In this document: positions 8,230 to 16,434 of the stretch, piece after piece | Numbering within the stretch: position 1 is the stretch's first letter | Layout: the number at the start of each line of letters is the position of its first letter | DNA from: VRUE01 sp035318745 | Lineage (GTDB): Bacteria; Actinomycetota; Thermoleophilia; Solirubrobacterales; 70-9 | Assembly: GCA_035318745.1 (NCBI GenBank) | Contig: DATHEA010000002.1 | Location: forward strand, 1-64,000 | DNA: 64,000 bases | Reading direction: 5' to 3' | The notes under the pieces: generated by a model | What the model was told of the DNA's origin: nothing | The model's input: only the letters and a program-made list of their open reading frames with translations | Database searches by the model: none | Program-made: the position numbers and the translations under genes

Positions 8230-8382
8230 GGATCGGTGGACGGGGAAGCCGGTGAGAAACCGGCGCGGGCCCGCCACTGTGACCGAGCAAAATCCCGCCG
8301 CAGCCCATGCGGCAGCCACTGGCCTCACCGGCTGGGAAGGCGCGACGGGAGGCTCGGAAGCCAGGAGACCTCCCTCCGATCC
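8230..8382 (+). promoter_or_regulatory. Cobalamin riboswitch (R3) upstream of the collagen-tailed protein
   Basis: Closing stem GGATCGG (8230-8236) / CCGATCC (8376-8382) encloses GGGGAAGCCGGTGAGAAACC, GGCCCGCCACTGTGACCG, the GCCACTGGCC box and AAGCCAGGAGACC. It is nearly identical to R1 in the core and points right, 33 nt before the ATG at 8416. The likeness suggests R1 and R3 arose by duplication together with their genes. Confidence 0.93.
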
Positions 8383-8415
8383 CTCCATCAAGCCCTCGAG
8401 GAAAGGGGTTCACGG

Positions 8416-10029
8416 ATGCAAGCAGTCTCGTTTCGACGCCTGTCCGCGCTCTGCGCGGCGGTCCTATCTCTCGCAGCTCTCGCAGTGCTTCCGGCAAGTG
8501 CCGCAGCTACCTCCACCCAGGAAGAAATCGACGCCGCTGTCGGCAAGGCAGTGGAATACGTGCAGGGCCAGCAGGATCCTCTGACCGGCGAACCCTTCGG
8601 GTTCGAACACGGCTCCTTCAGCAGCGATTGGGTCGCGACCTCATTGGCCGCGGCGGGAGTCAGTGCCGCGGACGTCCACACCCCCGGCAATCCGAGCTTG
8701 CAGGACTTCCTCTTCGGCGACTACACGGGATTCTGGGGGGGCCCACCGACGAAAGCAGTCACCGACTATGAGCGCGTGACGCTGGTCTCCCACGCGGCCG
8801 GGCTCGACCCGGCCCGGCTCTCGGCCGACCTGAACCTGCCGGCGCAGATCGCCGGCAGCTGGAACCCGCTCGCCGGCAGCTTTGGCGAACCGAGCATCAA
8901 CAGCACGGCGTTCGGGATCTTGGCCCTTAAGACCGCCCCGGTTCCCGCTTGGGCGCTGGCCCCAGCAGCCTCCTACCTGCGCCAGCGCCAGCACGACGAC
9001 GGTGGCTGGACCTACTCGTCGGCGATGACCCCGGCGGCGAAGGCCGAACCGAGCGAACCCGACATGACCGGGGCGGCGATCGCGGCGCTCTGCGAAGCCG
9101 GAGCCCCCGCATATGACCCCTCCGTCGCCCCCGCCCTCGCCTACCTGCACGGCCTGCTGGTCAATGCGACCGGCGCTTTCCACTACGCGTTCGGCGACAA
9201 CGCCGACGCCACCGCCTGGGCAGTCAGCGGCCTCAACGCCTGCGGGATCGATCCCCAATCGGCGACCTGGACCACTGCGGCAGGCAAGACGCCGATCGAT
9301 CACCTGCTCTCGCTCCAGGTCCCGTCCGGCTCCGAAGCCGGGGGCTTCGGCTACGAAAACACGAGCGAAGCGAACCTCTACTCGACCCAGGACGCGCTGC
9401 GGGCGATCACGGGCGGGGTCTTCACGGCTGCGCCTCCGGCTCGGAGCGATCCGTCGCAACCGGGTATCCGCCCAGTGGCGACTGTTGCTGGCGGGACCCC
9501 CGTCCCCCACCTGCTGGCAATCGAGCTCGCCCCAGGCAACGTGAGGATCTGCAAGGTGACCGCGCCGGAGGGAGCGCAGCTGAGCCAGGTTCTGAACGAG
9601 GCAAGGGCCGGTGGCTCCTTCCCAGCCGGCTGCGTGACCTCGTTCGCCATGCTCGATGGGCGCATCACCTCGATCGACGGCGTTGCTCCCGCCGGCGAGG
9701 ACGAAGCGTGGCTTCTGCGACTCGACCGTGGCAGTCAAGTGCTTGCCGGGGGGCAACCGGTCCGATTCGGAGAGACGATCTCGCTGCGACTCGGCGCCCC
9801 CCCGGCCTCGGGCGCGGCCGTGGCTACTCGGGAGGGTCCGGTCGGGCCTGCCGGAGCAACCGGGCCGCGCGGCAAGCGCGGGGCGAAGGGCGGGCCTGGC
9901 CGCAAGGGCAGGGTTCGCTGCAGGGCTCACCGGCGTCGCTCGGGCAAGCGCAGCGGCCACTGCGCAGCCGGGCACCGGTACCGCCGCCCCGACCGCTCGA
10001 ATACGCTGCCGGTACCTACGAATCCGTGA
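8416..10029 (+). CDS. Secreted transcobalamin-like protein with collagen-like basic tail
   Basis: 537 residues from the ATG at 8416, chosen because it follows riboswitch R3 and opens a signal peptide ending near ASAAAT. The alpha6/alpha6 barrel (about residues 35-335) carries RQRQHDDGGWTYSS, EPDMTGAAIAALCEAG and DATAWAVSGLNACGIDP, paralogous to the 6604-7992 protein. A DUF4430-like domain follows at about residues 360-465. Unlike its paralogue it ends in about eight Gly-X-Y triplets (GPVGPAGATGPRGKRGAKGG) and an Arg/His-rich tail. The tail may hold the protein on an anionic wall polymer; that is inference. Fumarase begins 13 bp downstream of its stop. Confidence 0.8.
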   Translation: MQAVSFRRLSALCAAVLSLAALAVLPASAAATSTQEEIDAAVGKAVEYVQGQQDPLTGEPFGFEHGSFSSDWVATSLAAAGVSAADVHTPGNPSLQDFLFGDYTGFWGGPPTKAVTDYERVTLVSHAAGLDPARLSADLNLPAQIAGSWNPLAGSFGEPSINSTAFGILALKTAPVPAWALAPAASYLRQRQHDDGGWTYSSAMTPAAKAEPSEPDMTGAAIAALCEAGAPAYDPSVAPALAYLHGLLVNATGAFHYAFGDNADATAWAVSGLNACGIDPQSATWTTAAGKTPIDHLLSLQVPSGSEAGGFGYENTSEANLYSTQDALRAITGGVFTAAPPARSDPSQPGIRPVATVAGGTPVPHLLAIELAPGNVRICKVTAPEGAQLSQVLNEARAGGSFPAGCVTSFAMLDGRITSIDGVAPAGEDEAWLLRLDRGSQVLAGGQPVRFGETISLRLGAPPASGAAVATREGPVGPAGATGPRGKRGAKGGPGRKGRVRCRAHRRRSGKRSGHCAAGHRYRRPDRSNTLPVPTNP

Positions 10030-10042
10030 TGGAGGCCTGACC

Positions 10043-11356
10043 TTGACTGAGCAGCTCTGGGGTGGCGAGACCACCAAAGCCGTCGACAACTTCCCGGTCT
10101 CCGGCGAGCGCGTTCCCGTGCCCGTCGTCCGCTGGCTGGGACGGCTGAAGGGCGCCGCGGCGCGGGTCAACGGCGAACTGGGTGAGTTGGATGATGAGCT
10201 GGCGGCCCGCATCGCTGACGCCGGCGATGCGGTCGCCGCCGGCGAGCACGACGACCAGTTCCCCGTCGACGTCTTCCAGACCGGCTCCGGCACCTCCTCG
10301 AACATGAACGCCAACGAGGTGCTCGCCAAGCTCGCCGGGGAGTCGGCCCACGCCAACGACCACGTCAACATGGGCCAGTCCTCCAACGACGTCTTCCCCT
10401 CGGCCGTACACCTGGCGGCGCTTGACGAGGTGACCCACGACCTGCTGCCGGCGATGGAGGGGCTGCAGGAGGCCCTGGCCGAGAAGTCCGAGCGCTTCGC
10501 CGACGTGGTCAAGGCGGGCCGCACCCACCTGATGGACGCGGTGCCGGTGACCCTGGGCCAGGAGTTCGGCGGCTACACGGCGCAGGTCCGGCTCGGCATC
10601 CAGCGGGTCGAGGGGACGCTGCGGCGCGTCGGCCAGATCCCGCTCGGCGGCACCGCGACCGGGACCGGTCTCAATACCCATCCCGAGTTCGCCACGAAGG
10701 TGCGGGAGAAGCTGGCCGAGGACACCGGCCTGACGATCTCGGCGCCGCTCGACCCCTTCGAGGCTCAGGGCAACCGCGACGCGCTGGTCGAGCTCTCGGG
10801 GGCGCTCAAGGTCTACGCCGTCTCGCTCAACAAGATCGCCAACGACCTGGCGCTGATGGGCTCCGGCCCACGCGCCGGCCTGGCCGAGCTGCGCTTGCCG
10901 GAGCTGCAGAAGGGCTCCTCGATCATGCCGGGCAAGGTCAACCCCGTCATCCCCGAGGTCGTGATCCAGGTCGCCGCCCAGGTGATCGGCAACGACACGG
11001 CGATCACCGTCGCCGGCAGCCAGGGCCAGTTCGAGCTCAACGTGCGAGTGCCGCTGATCGCCCGCAACCTGCTCGACTCGGTGAAGCTGCTCGCCTCCGC
11101 CTCACGGCTGCTGAACGAGAAATGCGTCGCCGAGATCGAGGCCAACGAGGAGATGGCCAAGCGCCACGTCGAGGCCACTCTGGTCATGGTCACCGCGCTC
11201 AACCCCCACATCGGCTACGACCGCGCCGCCGACATCGTCAAGATCGCGGCCGAGTCGGGACGCTCATTGCGCGAGGTAGCCCTTGAGCAGGGAGTAGAGC
11301 CAGCTGTGCTTGAGAAGGCCCTAGATCACCGGCGGATGGCCAGGCCGCACGAGTAG
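10043..11356 (+). CDS. fumC: Class II fumarate hydratase
   Basis: 437 residues from a TTG at 10043, chosen because GGAGG (10031-10035) lies 7 nt upstream and the protein then opens with the usual LWGGETTKAVDNFPVS. It interconverts fumarate and L-malate in the citric acid cycle. Visible motifs are QTGSGTSSNMNANEV, NMGQSSNDVFPSA, the GRTHLMDAVP block and the superfamily signature GSSIMPGKVNP. Length and motif spacing fit FumC; aspartase would have a GAGTS variant. The TAG stop lies inside the left arm of palindromic element D. Confidence 0.93.
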   Translation: MTEQLWGGETTKAVDNFPVSGERVPVPVVRWLGRLKGAAARVNGELGELDDELAARIADAGDAVAAGEHDDQFPVDVFQTGSGTSSNMNANEVLAKLAGESAHANDHVNMGQSSNDVFPSAVHLAALDEVTHDLLPAMEGLQEALAEKSERFADVVKAGRTHLMDAVPVTLGQEFGGYTAQVRLGIQRVEGTLRRVGQIPLGGTATGTGLNTHPEFATKVREKLAEDTGLTISAPLDPFEAQGNRDALVELSGALKVYAVSLNKIANDLALMGSGPRAGLAELRLPELQKGSSIMPGKVNPVIPEVVIQVAAQVIGNDTAITVAGSQGQFELNVRVPLIARNLLDSVKLLASASRLLNEKCVAEIEANEEMAKRHVEATLVMVTALNPHIGYDRAADIVKIAAESGRSLREVALEQGVEPAVLEKALDHRRMARPHE

Positions 11357-11458
11357 GGGTCGGGTGTCCCTCCCACGGAGGCTCCTGGAACCACGTTTGA
11401 ACCCTGGCCCGCGACCAGCTGCGCGACGGTCTCCGGGGGAGGGACACCCGACCCCTAC
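11353..11458. repeat. Palindromic element D between convergent genes
   Basis: Perfect 22-bp arms (11353-11374 and 11437-11458; GTAGGGGTCGGGTGTCCCTC plus two bases) enclose about 62 bp. The TAG stop of fumC (11354-11356) and the TAG stop of the opposing aldehyde dehydrogenase gene (11455-11457) are the two ends of the same palindrome. It may be a bidirectional terminator. The core (GGAACCACGTTTGAACCC and onward) has no second copy in this window. Confidence 0.7.
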
Positions 11459-12900
11459 CCCTGCAGCGTTACGAACCGCTCCTCAGTGAGCTCTAACACC
11501 GCGAAAGCGGGACCCTCGCGGGTGTTGCCGGAGTCCTTGACGCCGCCGTAGGGCATCTGGTCCGCACGAAAGGTCGGCACCTCGTTGATCAGCACCCCGC
11601 CGAACTCGAGCGTCGCCGCGGCCTCGAGGCCGCGGCCCATATCACGCGTGAAGACGCCCGCCTGGAGGCCGAACTTGGAGTCGTTGGCCATCCGCAGCGC
11701 CTCGCCGAAGTCGGCGTAGCGGTCGATCGTCGCCACCGGGCCGAAGACCTCCTCGCACCAGACCTTGGCCTCGCGCGGCGGACTGCCGAGCAGGGTCGGG
11801 GCGAGGCAGCGACCGTCGTCGACCAGCTCGCCACCGGCAAGCAGGTCCGCGCCTTCGGCCACCGCCTCCTCGACCCACTCCTTGACCCGGTCGCGGTCGC
11901 CGGCAGAGATCAGCGGGCCGACGTCGGTCTCGGGATCGAGCGGATCGCCGACCCGCAGCGCCTTGGCGTTGGCGACGAGCCGCTCGGTGAAGGCGTCGGC
12001 GACGTCCTCGTGGACGAGGATCCGCTGGATCGAGATGCAGCTCTGCCCGGCATGCGAAAAGGCGTGCAGCTTGGCTTTGTCGGCCGCCGTCTCCCAGTCG
12101 CCGTCGGAGTGGACGATCAGCGGTGCGTTTGAGCCCAGCTCGAGGTTGACCTTCTTGTGGGGGACGCGGCTGCGGATGTCCCAGCCGACCTTGGCCGAGC
12201 CGGTGAAGCTGAGCGCGCCGGTCAGCTCGTGCTCGACGATCGCGTTGCCGACCTCCGAGCCGGGGCCGGGGACGACGCTGAGCCAACCCTGTGGCAGGCC
12301 GGCGTCGAGCAGGATCGCCGCCAGCTTCAGCGCCGAGATCGGCGTCTGCCCGGCCGGCTTGAGGACGACCGCGTTGCCGGCGGCGATCGCCGGCCCGAGC
12401 TTGTGGGCGACGAGGTTGAGCGGGAAGTTGAAGGGGCTGATCGCGCCGACCACCCCGTAGGGGACGCGCATCGTCACGCCGAGCTTGCCGGCGCCGGAAG
12501 CCGAGGCATCCATCGGCACCATGCCACCGCTCAGCTTGCGCGCCTCGACCGCGGAGAAGGTGAGCGTGTCGACGCAGCGTTCGGCCTCGGCGCGCGCGGT
12601 CTTCAGCGGCTTGCCCGCCTCGGCGGCGATCGTCAGCGCCAGGTCGTCGAGCCGTTCGCCGGTTATCCCGGCGGCGCGGTCGAGGACGGCGGCGCGCTCG
12701 TGCTGGGGAAAGTCGCCTGACTCGAAGGCGGCACAAGCCGCAATCGCGCAGTGGTCTACCAGCGCCGCGTCGCCGAGAGCGACTCGACCGACTGCGGTCC
12801 CGTCGTAGGGGCTCTCGACCTCGCCCCACTCGCCGGTCGCCGTCCACTCGCCGGCAGCGAGAAGCTCGTGGTCGACAGCTTGCACCGTCTGCGTCGCCAT
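11455..12900 (-). CDS. Aldehyde dehydrogenase family protein
   Basis: 481 residues from the ATG at 12900. An NAD(P)-dependent aldehyde dehydrogenase: the Rossmann region includes SPFNFPLNLVAHKLGPAIAAG, the catalytic Glu lies in NLELGSNAPLIV and the catalytic Cys in HAGQSCISIQRI. The closest familiar types are lactaldehyde and succinate-semialdehyde dehydrogenases, but the substrate cannot be told. The start codon abuts palindromic element C1 and the stop lies in the arm of element D, so the gene is bracketed by palindromes. Confidence 0.85.
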   Translation of the reverse strand: MATQTVQAVDHELLAAGEWTATGEWGEVESPYDGTAVGRVALGDAALVDHCAIAACAAFESGDFPQHERAAVLDRAAGITGERLDDLALTIAAEAGKPLKTARAEAERCVDTLTFSAVEARKLSGGMVPMDASASGAGKLGVTMRVPYGVVGAISPFNFPLNLVAHKLGPAIAAGNAVVLKPAGQTPISALKLAAILLDAGLPQGWLSVVPGPGSEVGNAIVEHELTGALSFTGSAKVGWDIRSRVPHKKVNLELGSNAPLIVHSDGDWETAADKAKLHAFSHAGQSCISIQRILVHEDVADAFTERLVANAKALRVGDPLDPETDVGPLISAGDRDRVKEWVEEAVAEGADLLAGGELVDDGRCLAPTLLGSPPREAKVWCEEVFGPVATIDRYADFGEALRMANDSKFGLQAGVFTRDMGRGLEAAATLEFGGVLINEVPTFRADQMPYGGVKDSGNTREGPAFAVLELTEERFVTLQG

Positions 12901-12901
12901 C

Positions 12902-13068
12902 TAGATGATTGACTCCATGGCCGCGTGCGCCTGGGGGCGTGCGTGGCCAAGCAGATCAAGGACGCAGGGTGCAGCCTTTGCTGGTTGCAAAGGCAAACCC
13001 GAGGACGCAGAGATGCGCAGCGCCACGCGCGTCATCCAGGTGTGCGGGGTCGTGGGGTCAATCATCTA
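12902..13068. repeat. Palindromic element family C, copy 1
   Basis: Outer arms of about 45 nt (from TAGATGATTGAC at 12902 to its complement ending 13068) pair with many positions that would be G-U in RNA. Conserved inner strands CCAAGCAGATCAAGGACGCA and GAGGACGCAG..ATGCGCAG flank an inner hairpin GCCTTTGC/GCAAAGGC. The same inner strands with different stems occur at 57575-57684. It fills the divergent gap between the aldehyde dehydrogenase and SpoIID genes, so it is not simply a terminator. Confidence 0.7.
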
Positions 13069-13117
13069 AAGCGTAGTGCAGGCCGAGACTCCCCTTTCCC
13101 GAATCTGTCACCCAGAG

Positions 13118-14305
13118 ATGCGACTCCGCCTCACCGCACTTTTCCTCTTCCTCCTCCTGGCCCCCAATGCCCAGGCCGGCGTGCGCTGGGCCGTGCTCGG
13201 CCACGGCTTCGGCCACGGGGTGGGGATGAGCCAGTACGGCGCCTACGGCTACGCCACGCACGGCAAGGGCTACGGCTTCATCCTCGGCCACTACTACTCG
13301 GGGACGACGATCGGCAAGCTGGGGGGCCCACGAATCGTCCGGGTGTTGCTCGACGTCTCCGATAGCGACATCGGTTTCAGCGGCGCTACCAGCGCCTGCG
13401 GCAAGGCGCTCGACGCGGGGCGCGACTATGAGGCGCACCGGGCCGGCTCGAGCGTCGGGCTGCGCAGCTCCGGCGGCCGCCCGATCGCCAACTGCGGCCA
13501 CACCCTGCGGGCTGCGGGAAAGGGGCAAGTCACGATCGACGGCAGCCCCTACCGCGGCGCGCTCGAGGTGGTCCCCACCGAAAGCGACGCCAGCTCGCTC
13601 AACGAGATCAACGCGCTGCCGGTCGACCAGTACGTCAAAGGCGTGATTCCCAACGAGTCGCCGCCCTCCTGGCCGCAGGCAGAGCTGCGCGCGCAGGCAG
13701 TCGCCGCCCGCTCCTTCGCCCTCACCGGCGCAGTCGGCGGCAACGGCTTCGACCTCTACGACGACACGCGCAGCCAGGTCTACGAGGGCATGTCGAGCGA
13801 GACCGCCTCGACCAACGAAGCCGCCGAAGCGACCCGTGGGCAGATCGTGATGTACGGCGGCAAAATCGCCGTGACCTACTTCTCCGCCTGCTCCGGCGGC
13901 CAGACCGAGAGTGTCCAAAACGTCTTCTTCGGCCCCGCCATCCCCTACCTCGTTGGCGTTCCCGACCCCTACGACGGCGCCTGCCCGCTGCACAACTGGA
14001 AGCTCGAATTCAGCGGCCCCGAGATCAGCTCCAGGTTGGGCGCTTACCTGCATGGGCGCTTAAAGCAAGTGGTGATCACCAAACGCGGAGTCTCTCCGCG
14101 GATCGTAGAAGCGAAGCTGATCGGGACGGGGGGCGCAACCAAGGTCCGAGGAGATCAGCTCGAGTCGGCGCTGGGCAGCTACAGCACCTGGATGGAGTTC
14201 CGCAAGCTCGTCAACGGCAAGGCTACGGGTGGGCCATCGAGGGGTCCATCCGGTGGCGCCCAAGCCCGCCTTCGGCGGGCTAATGTCGAGCCCCTTCGGG
14301 GCTAG
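13118..14305 (+). CDS. SpoIID/LytB domain secreted protein
   Basis: 395 residues from the ATG at 13118. A short signal peptide (LTALFLFLLLAPNAQA) is followed by the SpoIID N-terminal motif GHGFGHGVGMSQYGAYGYA. Then comes the SpoIID core with QYVKGVIPNESPPSW and the QAVAARSFAL block, which holds the conserved Glu of the glycan-cleaving activity. Family members act on peptidoglycan glycan strands; outside spore formers the role is general wall remodelling. The last 25 or so residues (GGPSRGPSGGAQARLRRANV) are encoded by palindromic element E and look like an added tail. Confidence 0.8.
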   Translation: MRLRLTALFLFLLLAPNAQAGVRWAVLGHGFGHGVGMSQYGAYGYATHGKGYGFILGHYYSGTTIGKLGGPRIVRVLLDVSDSDIGFSGATSACGKALDAGRDYEAHRAGSSVGLRSSGGRPIANCGHTLRAAGKGQVTIDGSPYRGALEVVPTESDASSLNEINALPVDQYVKGVIPNESPPSWPQAELRAQAVAARSFALTGAVGGNGFDLYDDTRSQVYEGMSSETASTNEAAEATRGQIVMYGGKIAVTYFSACSGGQTESVQNVFFGPAIPYLVGVPDPYDGACPLHNWKLEFSGPEISSRLGAYLHGRLKQVVITKRGVSPRIVEAKLIGTGGATKVRGDQLESALGSYSTWMEFRKLVNGKATGGPSRGPSGGAQARLRRANVEPLRG

Positions 14306-14358
14306 AACCTCTCCGCGGTGCCGTTGGGAGGCGCCCCCGGACGGACCCCTCGATGGCC
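14232..14358. repeat. Palindromic element E with two UUCG hairpins
   Basis: Arms of 29 bp (14232-14260 and 14330-14358) match with two mismatches and begin GGCCATCGAGGGGTCC. Between them are two hairpins capped by TTCG: CCCGCCTTCGGCGGG (14265-14279) and AGCCCCTTCGGGGCT (14289-14303). UUCG tetraloops are typical of stable RNA hairpins. The SpoIID stop codon (14303-14305) lies inside the core, and the opposing AttH-like gene ends 4 bp beyond the right arm. Confidence 0.7.
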
Positions 14359-14361
14359 TTT

Positions 14362-15351
14362 TCAGCCGTCTGGGTACGGCTGAACCGGGATGCCGTGGTC
14401 CTTCTCGCGCATGCCAAACTCGTAGGCCGCCCCACCGGGGAGGGAAAGCTGGAGAGGGGGCAGTGCGGGGCGTTCTACGGTGAGCTCCAGATCCGCCACC
14501 GAGCAGTTGATCGTGTTGTGCTCAGGGCCCTTGGGGTCGGCGTAGATCCAGCCTACGAAGTCCTTCCTCGGGGCGGAGACCTTGCCACGGATGACTATGT
14601 CCTTGCCCGGTAAGACGAAGCTGCACTCACCGGCTGACTCTTCTATGGAAGCGGCGCGAATCTGGCCGAGGCCGCCGAGCCGGTGCGCCTTGCCGTCGAG
14701 CATCAGCATTCCGGAAGGCACCCAGGGAGTCGTCCAGGGACCGAGCTTGATCTGGGCTGCGCCGGCGTCGAAGTAGGTGTCGGGAGAGTCGGCGAAGCCG
14801 GTTCCCTCGAGCCAGACCCAGCGCTCTGCGTGCTCGCTGCCCCAGTTGTGGCCGATCATGCCGGGCCAGCCGGCGAGCTCGATCGTCTCACCGTCAATCT
14901 CGAGCTTGCCTTCGAAGCGCGCGTTCGGGAAGGGTGCGACGAACTTGGTTTTGGGCAGGCGGGTCTCGTAGAGGCGGTCGGACGGGAGGTACTTGCAGGG
15001 CTCGGCGTCGCCGGAGAAGGTCAGCTCCCAGGAGGCTTTGACGGCATCGGTGCTCACGGCGCCCGCTGCTTGCCCCGGCCCGATCTCGGCCCCATCGACT
15101 TTGACCCAGGACCCCGAGGGCACCGACAGCTCCGCCGCCGGCACGGTGACCTTGGTCGCCCGCGGCCCGTCGGCCTCGCGGTCGAAGAGGACGAACCAGA
15201 TCGAGGCGTTCGGCTCGGCCCCCGGCCGCTTGTGGACGGTGTGGCGGATCCAGATCCCCTGCCCCCCACCCGGCCGGCAGGCCTTGATGTAGAAGCTCTC
15301 GTAGTGGCCGGCCTTCTCGGCGACCCGCGGGAACCGCGCTCCCTGGTCCAT
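14362..15351 (-). CDS. AttH/CrtC-like calycin-fold protein
   Basis: 329 residues, no signal peptide. The protein is rich in Trp and beta strand and carries AGWPGMIGHNWGSEHAERWV, resembling the HNWG-EHA-W pattern of the AttH/CrtC/tocopherol-cyclase-like lipocalin families. Members act on isoprenoid or lipid substrates, or have unknown roles. No substrate can be named here. The gene is convergent with SpoIID across element E and lies 9 bp downstream of ychF. The pap2-ychF-this order suggests one transcript. The assignment rests on the single motif and overall composition. Confidence 0.5.
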   Translation of the reverse strand: MDQGARFPRVAEKAGHYESFYIKACRPGGGQGIWIRHTVHKRPGAEPNASIWFVLFDREADGPRATKVTVPAAELSVPSGSWVKVDGAEIGPGQAAGAVSTDAVKASWELTFSGDAEPCKYLPSDRLYETRLPKTKFVAPFPNARFEGKLEIDGETIELAGWPGMIGHNWGSEHAERWVWLEGTGFADSPDTYFDAGAAQIKLGPWTTPWVPSGMLMLDGKAHRLGGLGQIRAASIEESAGECSFVLPGKDIVIRGKVSAPRKDFVGWIYADPKGPEHNTINCSVADLELTVERPALPPLQLSLPGGAAYEFGMREKDHGIPVQPYPDG

Positions 15352-15360
15352 TCGCGGAAG

Positions 15361-16434
15361 CTACACCTTGATGGTTATGACATCGCCATCTTGGACGACG
15401 TAGTCGCGGCCCTCGATGCGAAGCAGGCCTCGGTCCCGACCGGCGGAGTAGCCGCCGCACTCGACCAGCGCCTCCCAGCCGATCACCTCGGCTTTGATGA
15501 AGGCGTCCTGGATCTCGGTGTGGATCGTTCCAGCCGCCTCCAAGGCGGTGGCGCCGCGCGGCAGCGGCCGCGCCACGGCTTCCTTGTCCTCACCTGCGGT
15601 GAAGAAGGTGATCAGCTCGAGCAGGTCATACGCGGCGCGGACCAGTCGCGCCAGGCCCGAGCCCTCGACGCCGTAGGACTCGCGCATCTCCTCCGCTTCG
15701 GCGGGGTCCAGCTCAGCCAGCTCGCCCTCGATCCGGGCGCTGATCGCAACCACGCCAGCGCCCACCTGGACTGCGTGCGCGGCGACCCCCGCGGGAGGGT
15801 CGGCATCTCCCTCGTCGACGTTGGCCACGTAGAGGATCGGCTTCGTGGTAAGAGCCTGCAGGTTGGCGGGTCCATGGGCGGCCGCATCGGGGACCGGCAC
15901 CGAGCGGGCGGGCTTGCCGGCGGCGAGCGCCTCGACCACCCGCTCCAGCCAGTCGCGCTCGGCGATCGCCTCGGCGTCGCCCGACTTAGCCCCCTTTCGC
16001 ACCCGTTCCAGGCGCCGCTCCGCCCCGTCGTAGTCCGAGAGCACCAGCTCGGTCTCGATCGTCTCGATGTCGGCGAGCGGGTCGACCCGGCCGTCGGGAT
16101 GGGGGACGCCGGAATCGGCGTGGCAGCGGACGACGTGGCAGATCGCATCGGTCTCGCGGATCGAGGCGAGGAACTGGTTGCCCAGCCCCTCCCCTTCGGA
16201 GGCGCCCTTGACCAGACCGGCGATGTCGTGGAACGAGATCGTCGCCGGCACGAGCTCGGAGCTGCGCACGGTCTCGCCGATCTGCCCCAGGCGCTCGTCG
16301 GGCACCTGGGCGATCGCCACATTGGGCTCGATCGTCGTGAACGGGTAGTCGCCGGTCTGGGCCCCACCCTTGGTCAGGGCGTTGAAGAGCGTCGACTTGC
16401 CCGCGTTGGGCAAGCCCACGATGCCGACCTTCAT
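15361..16434 (-). CDS. ychF: Ribosome-associated ATPase YchF (OLA1 family)
   Basis: 357 residues. An Obg-like P-loop protein that prefers ATP and binds ribosomes. The G1 motif GLPNAGKST is at residues 7-15, G3 is DIAGLVKGASEGEGLGN, and the G4-equivalent is NVDE (instead of NKxD), typical of YchF. A C-terminal TGS domain starts near residue 275 (FFTAGEDKEAVARPL) and ends in DGDVITIKV. Length is normal. The ATG overlaps the stop of the upstream PAP2 gene (ATGA). Confidence 0.95.
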   Translation of the reverse strand: MKVGIVGLPNAGKSTLFNALTKGGAQTGDYPFTTIEPNVAIAQVPDERLGQIGETVRSSELVPATISFHDIAGLVKGASEGEGLGNQFLASIRETDAICHVVRCHADSGVPHPDGRVDPLADIETIETELVLSDYDGAERRLERVRKGAKSGDAEAIAERDWLERVVEALAAGKPARSVPVPDAAAHGPANLQALTTKPILYVANVDEGDADPPAGVAAHAVQVGAGVVAISARIEGELAELDPAEAEEMRESYGVEGSGLARLVRAAYDLLELITFFTAGEDKEAVARPLPRGATALEAAGTIHTEIQDAFIKAEVIGWEALVECGGYSAGRDRGLLRIEGRDYVVQDGDVITIKV

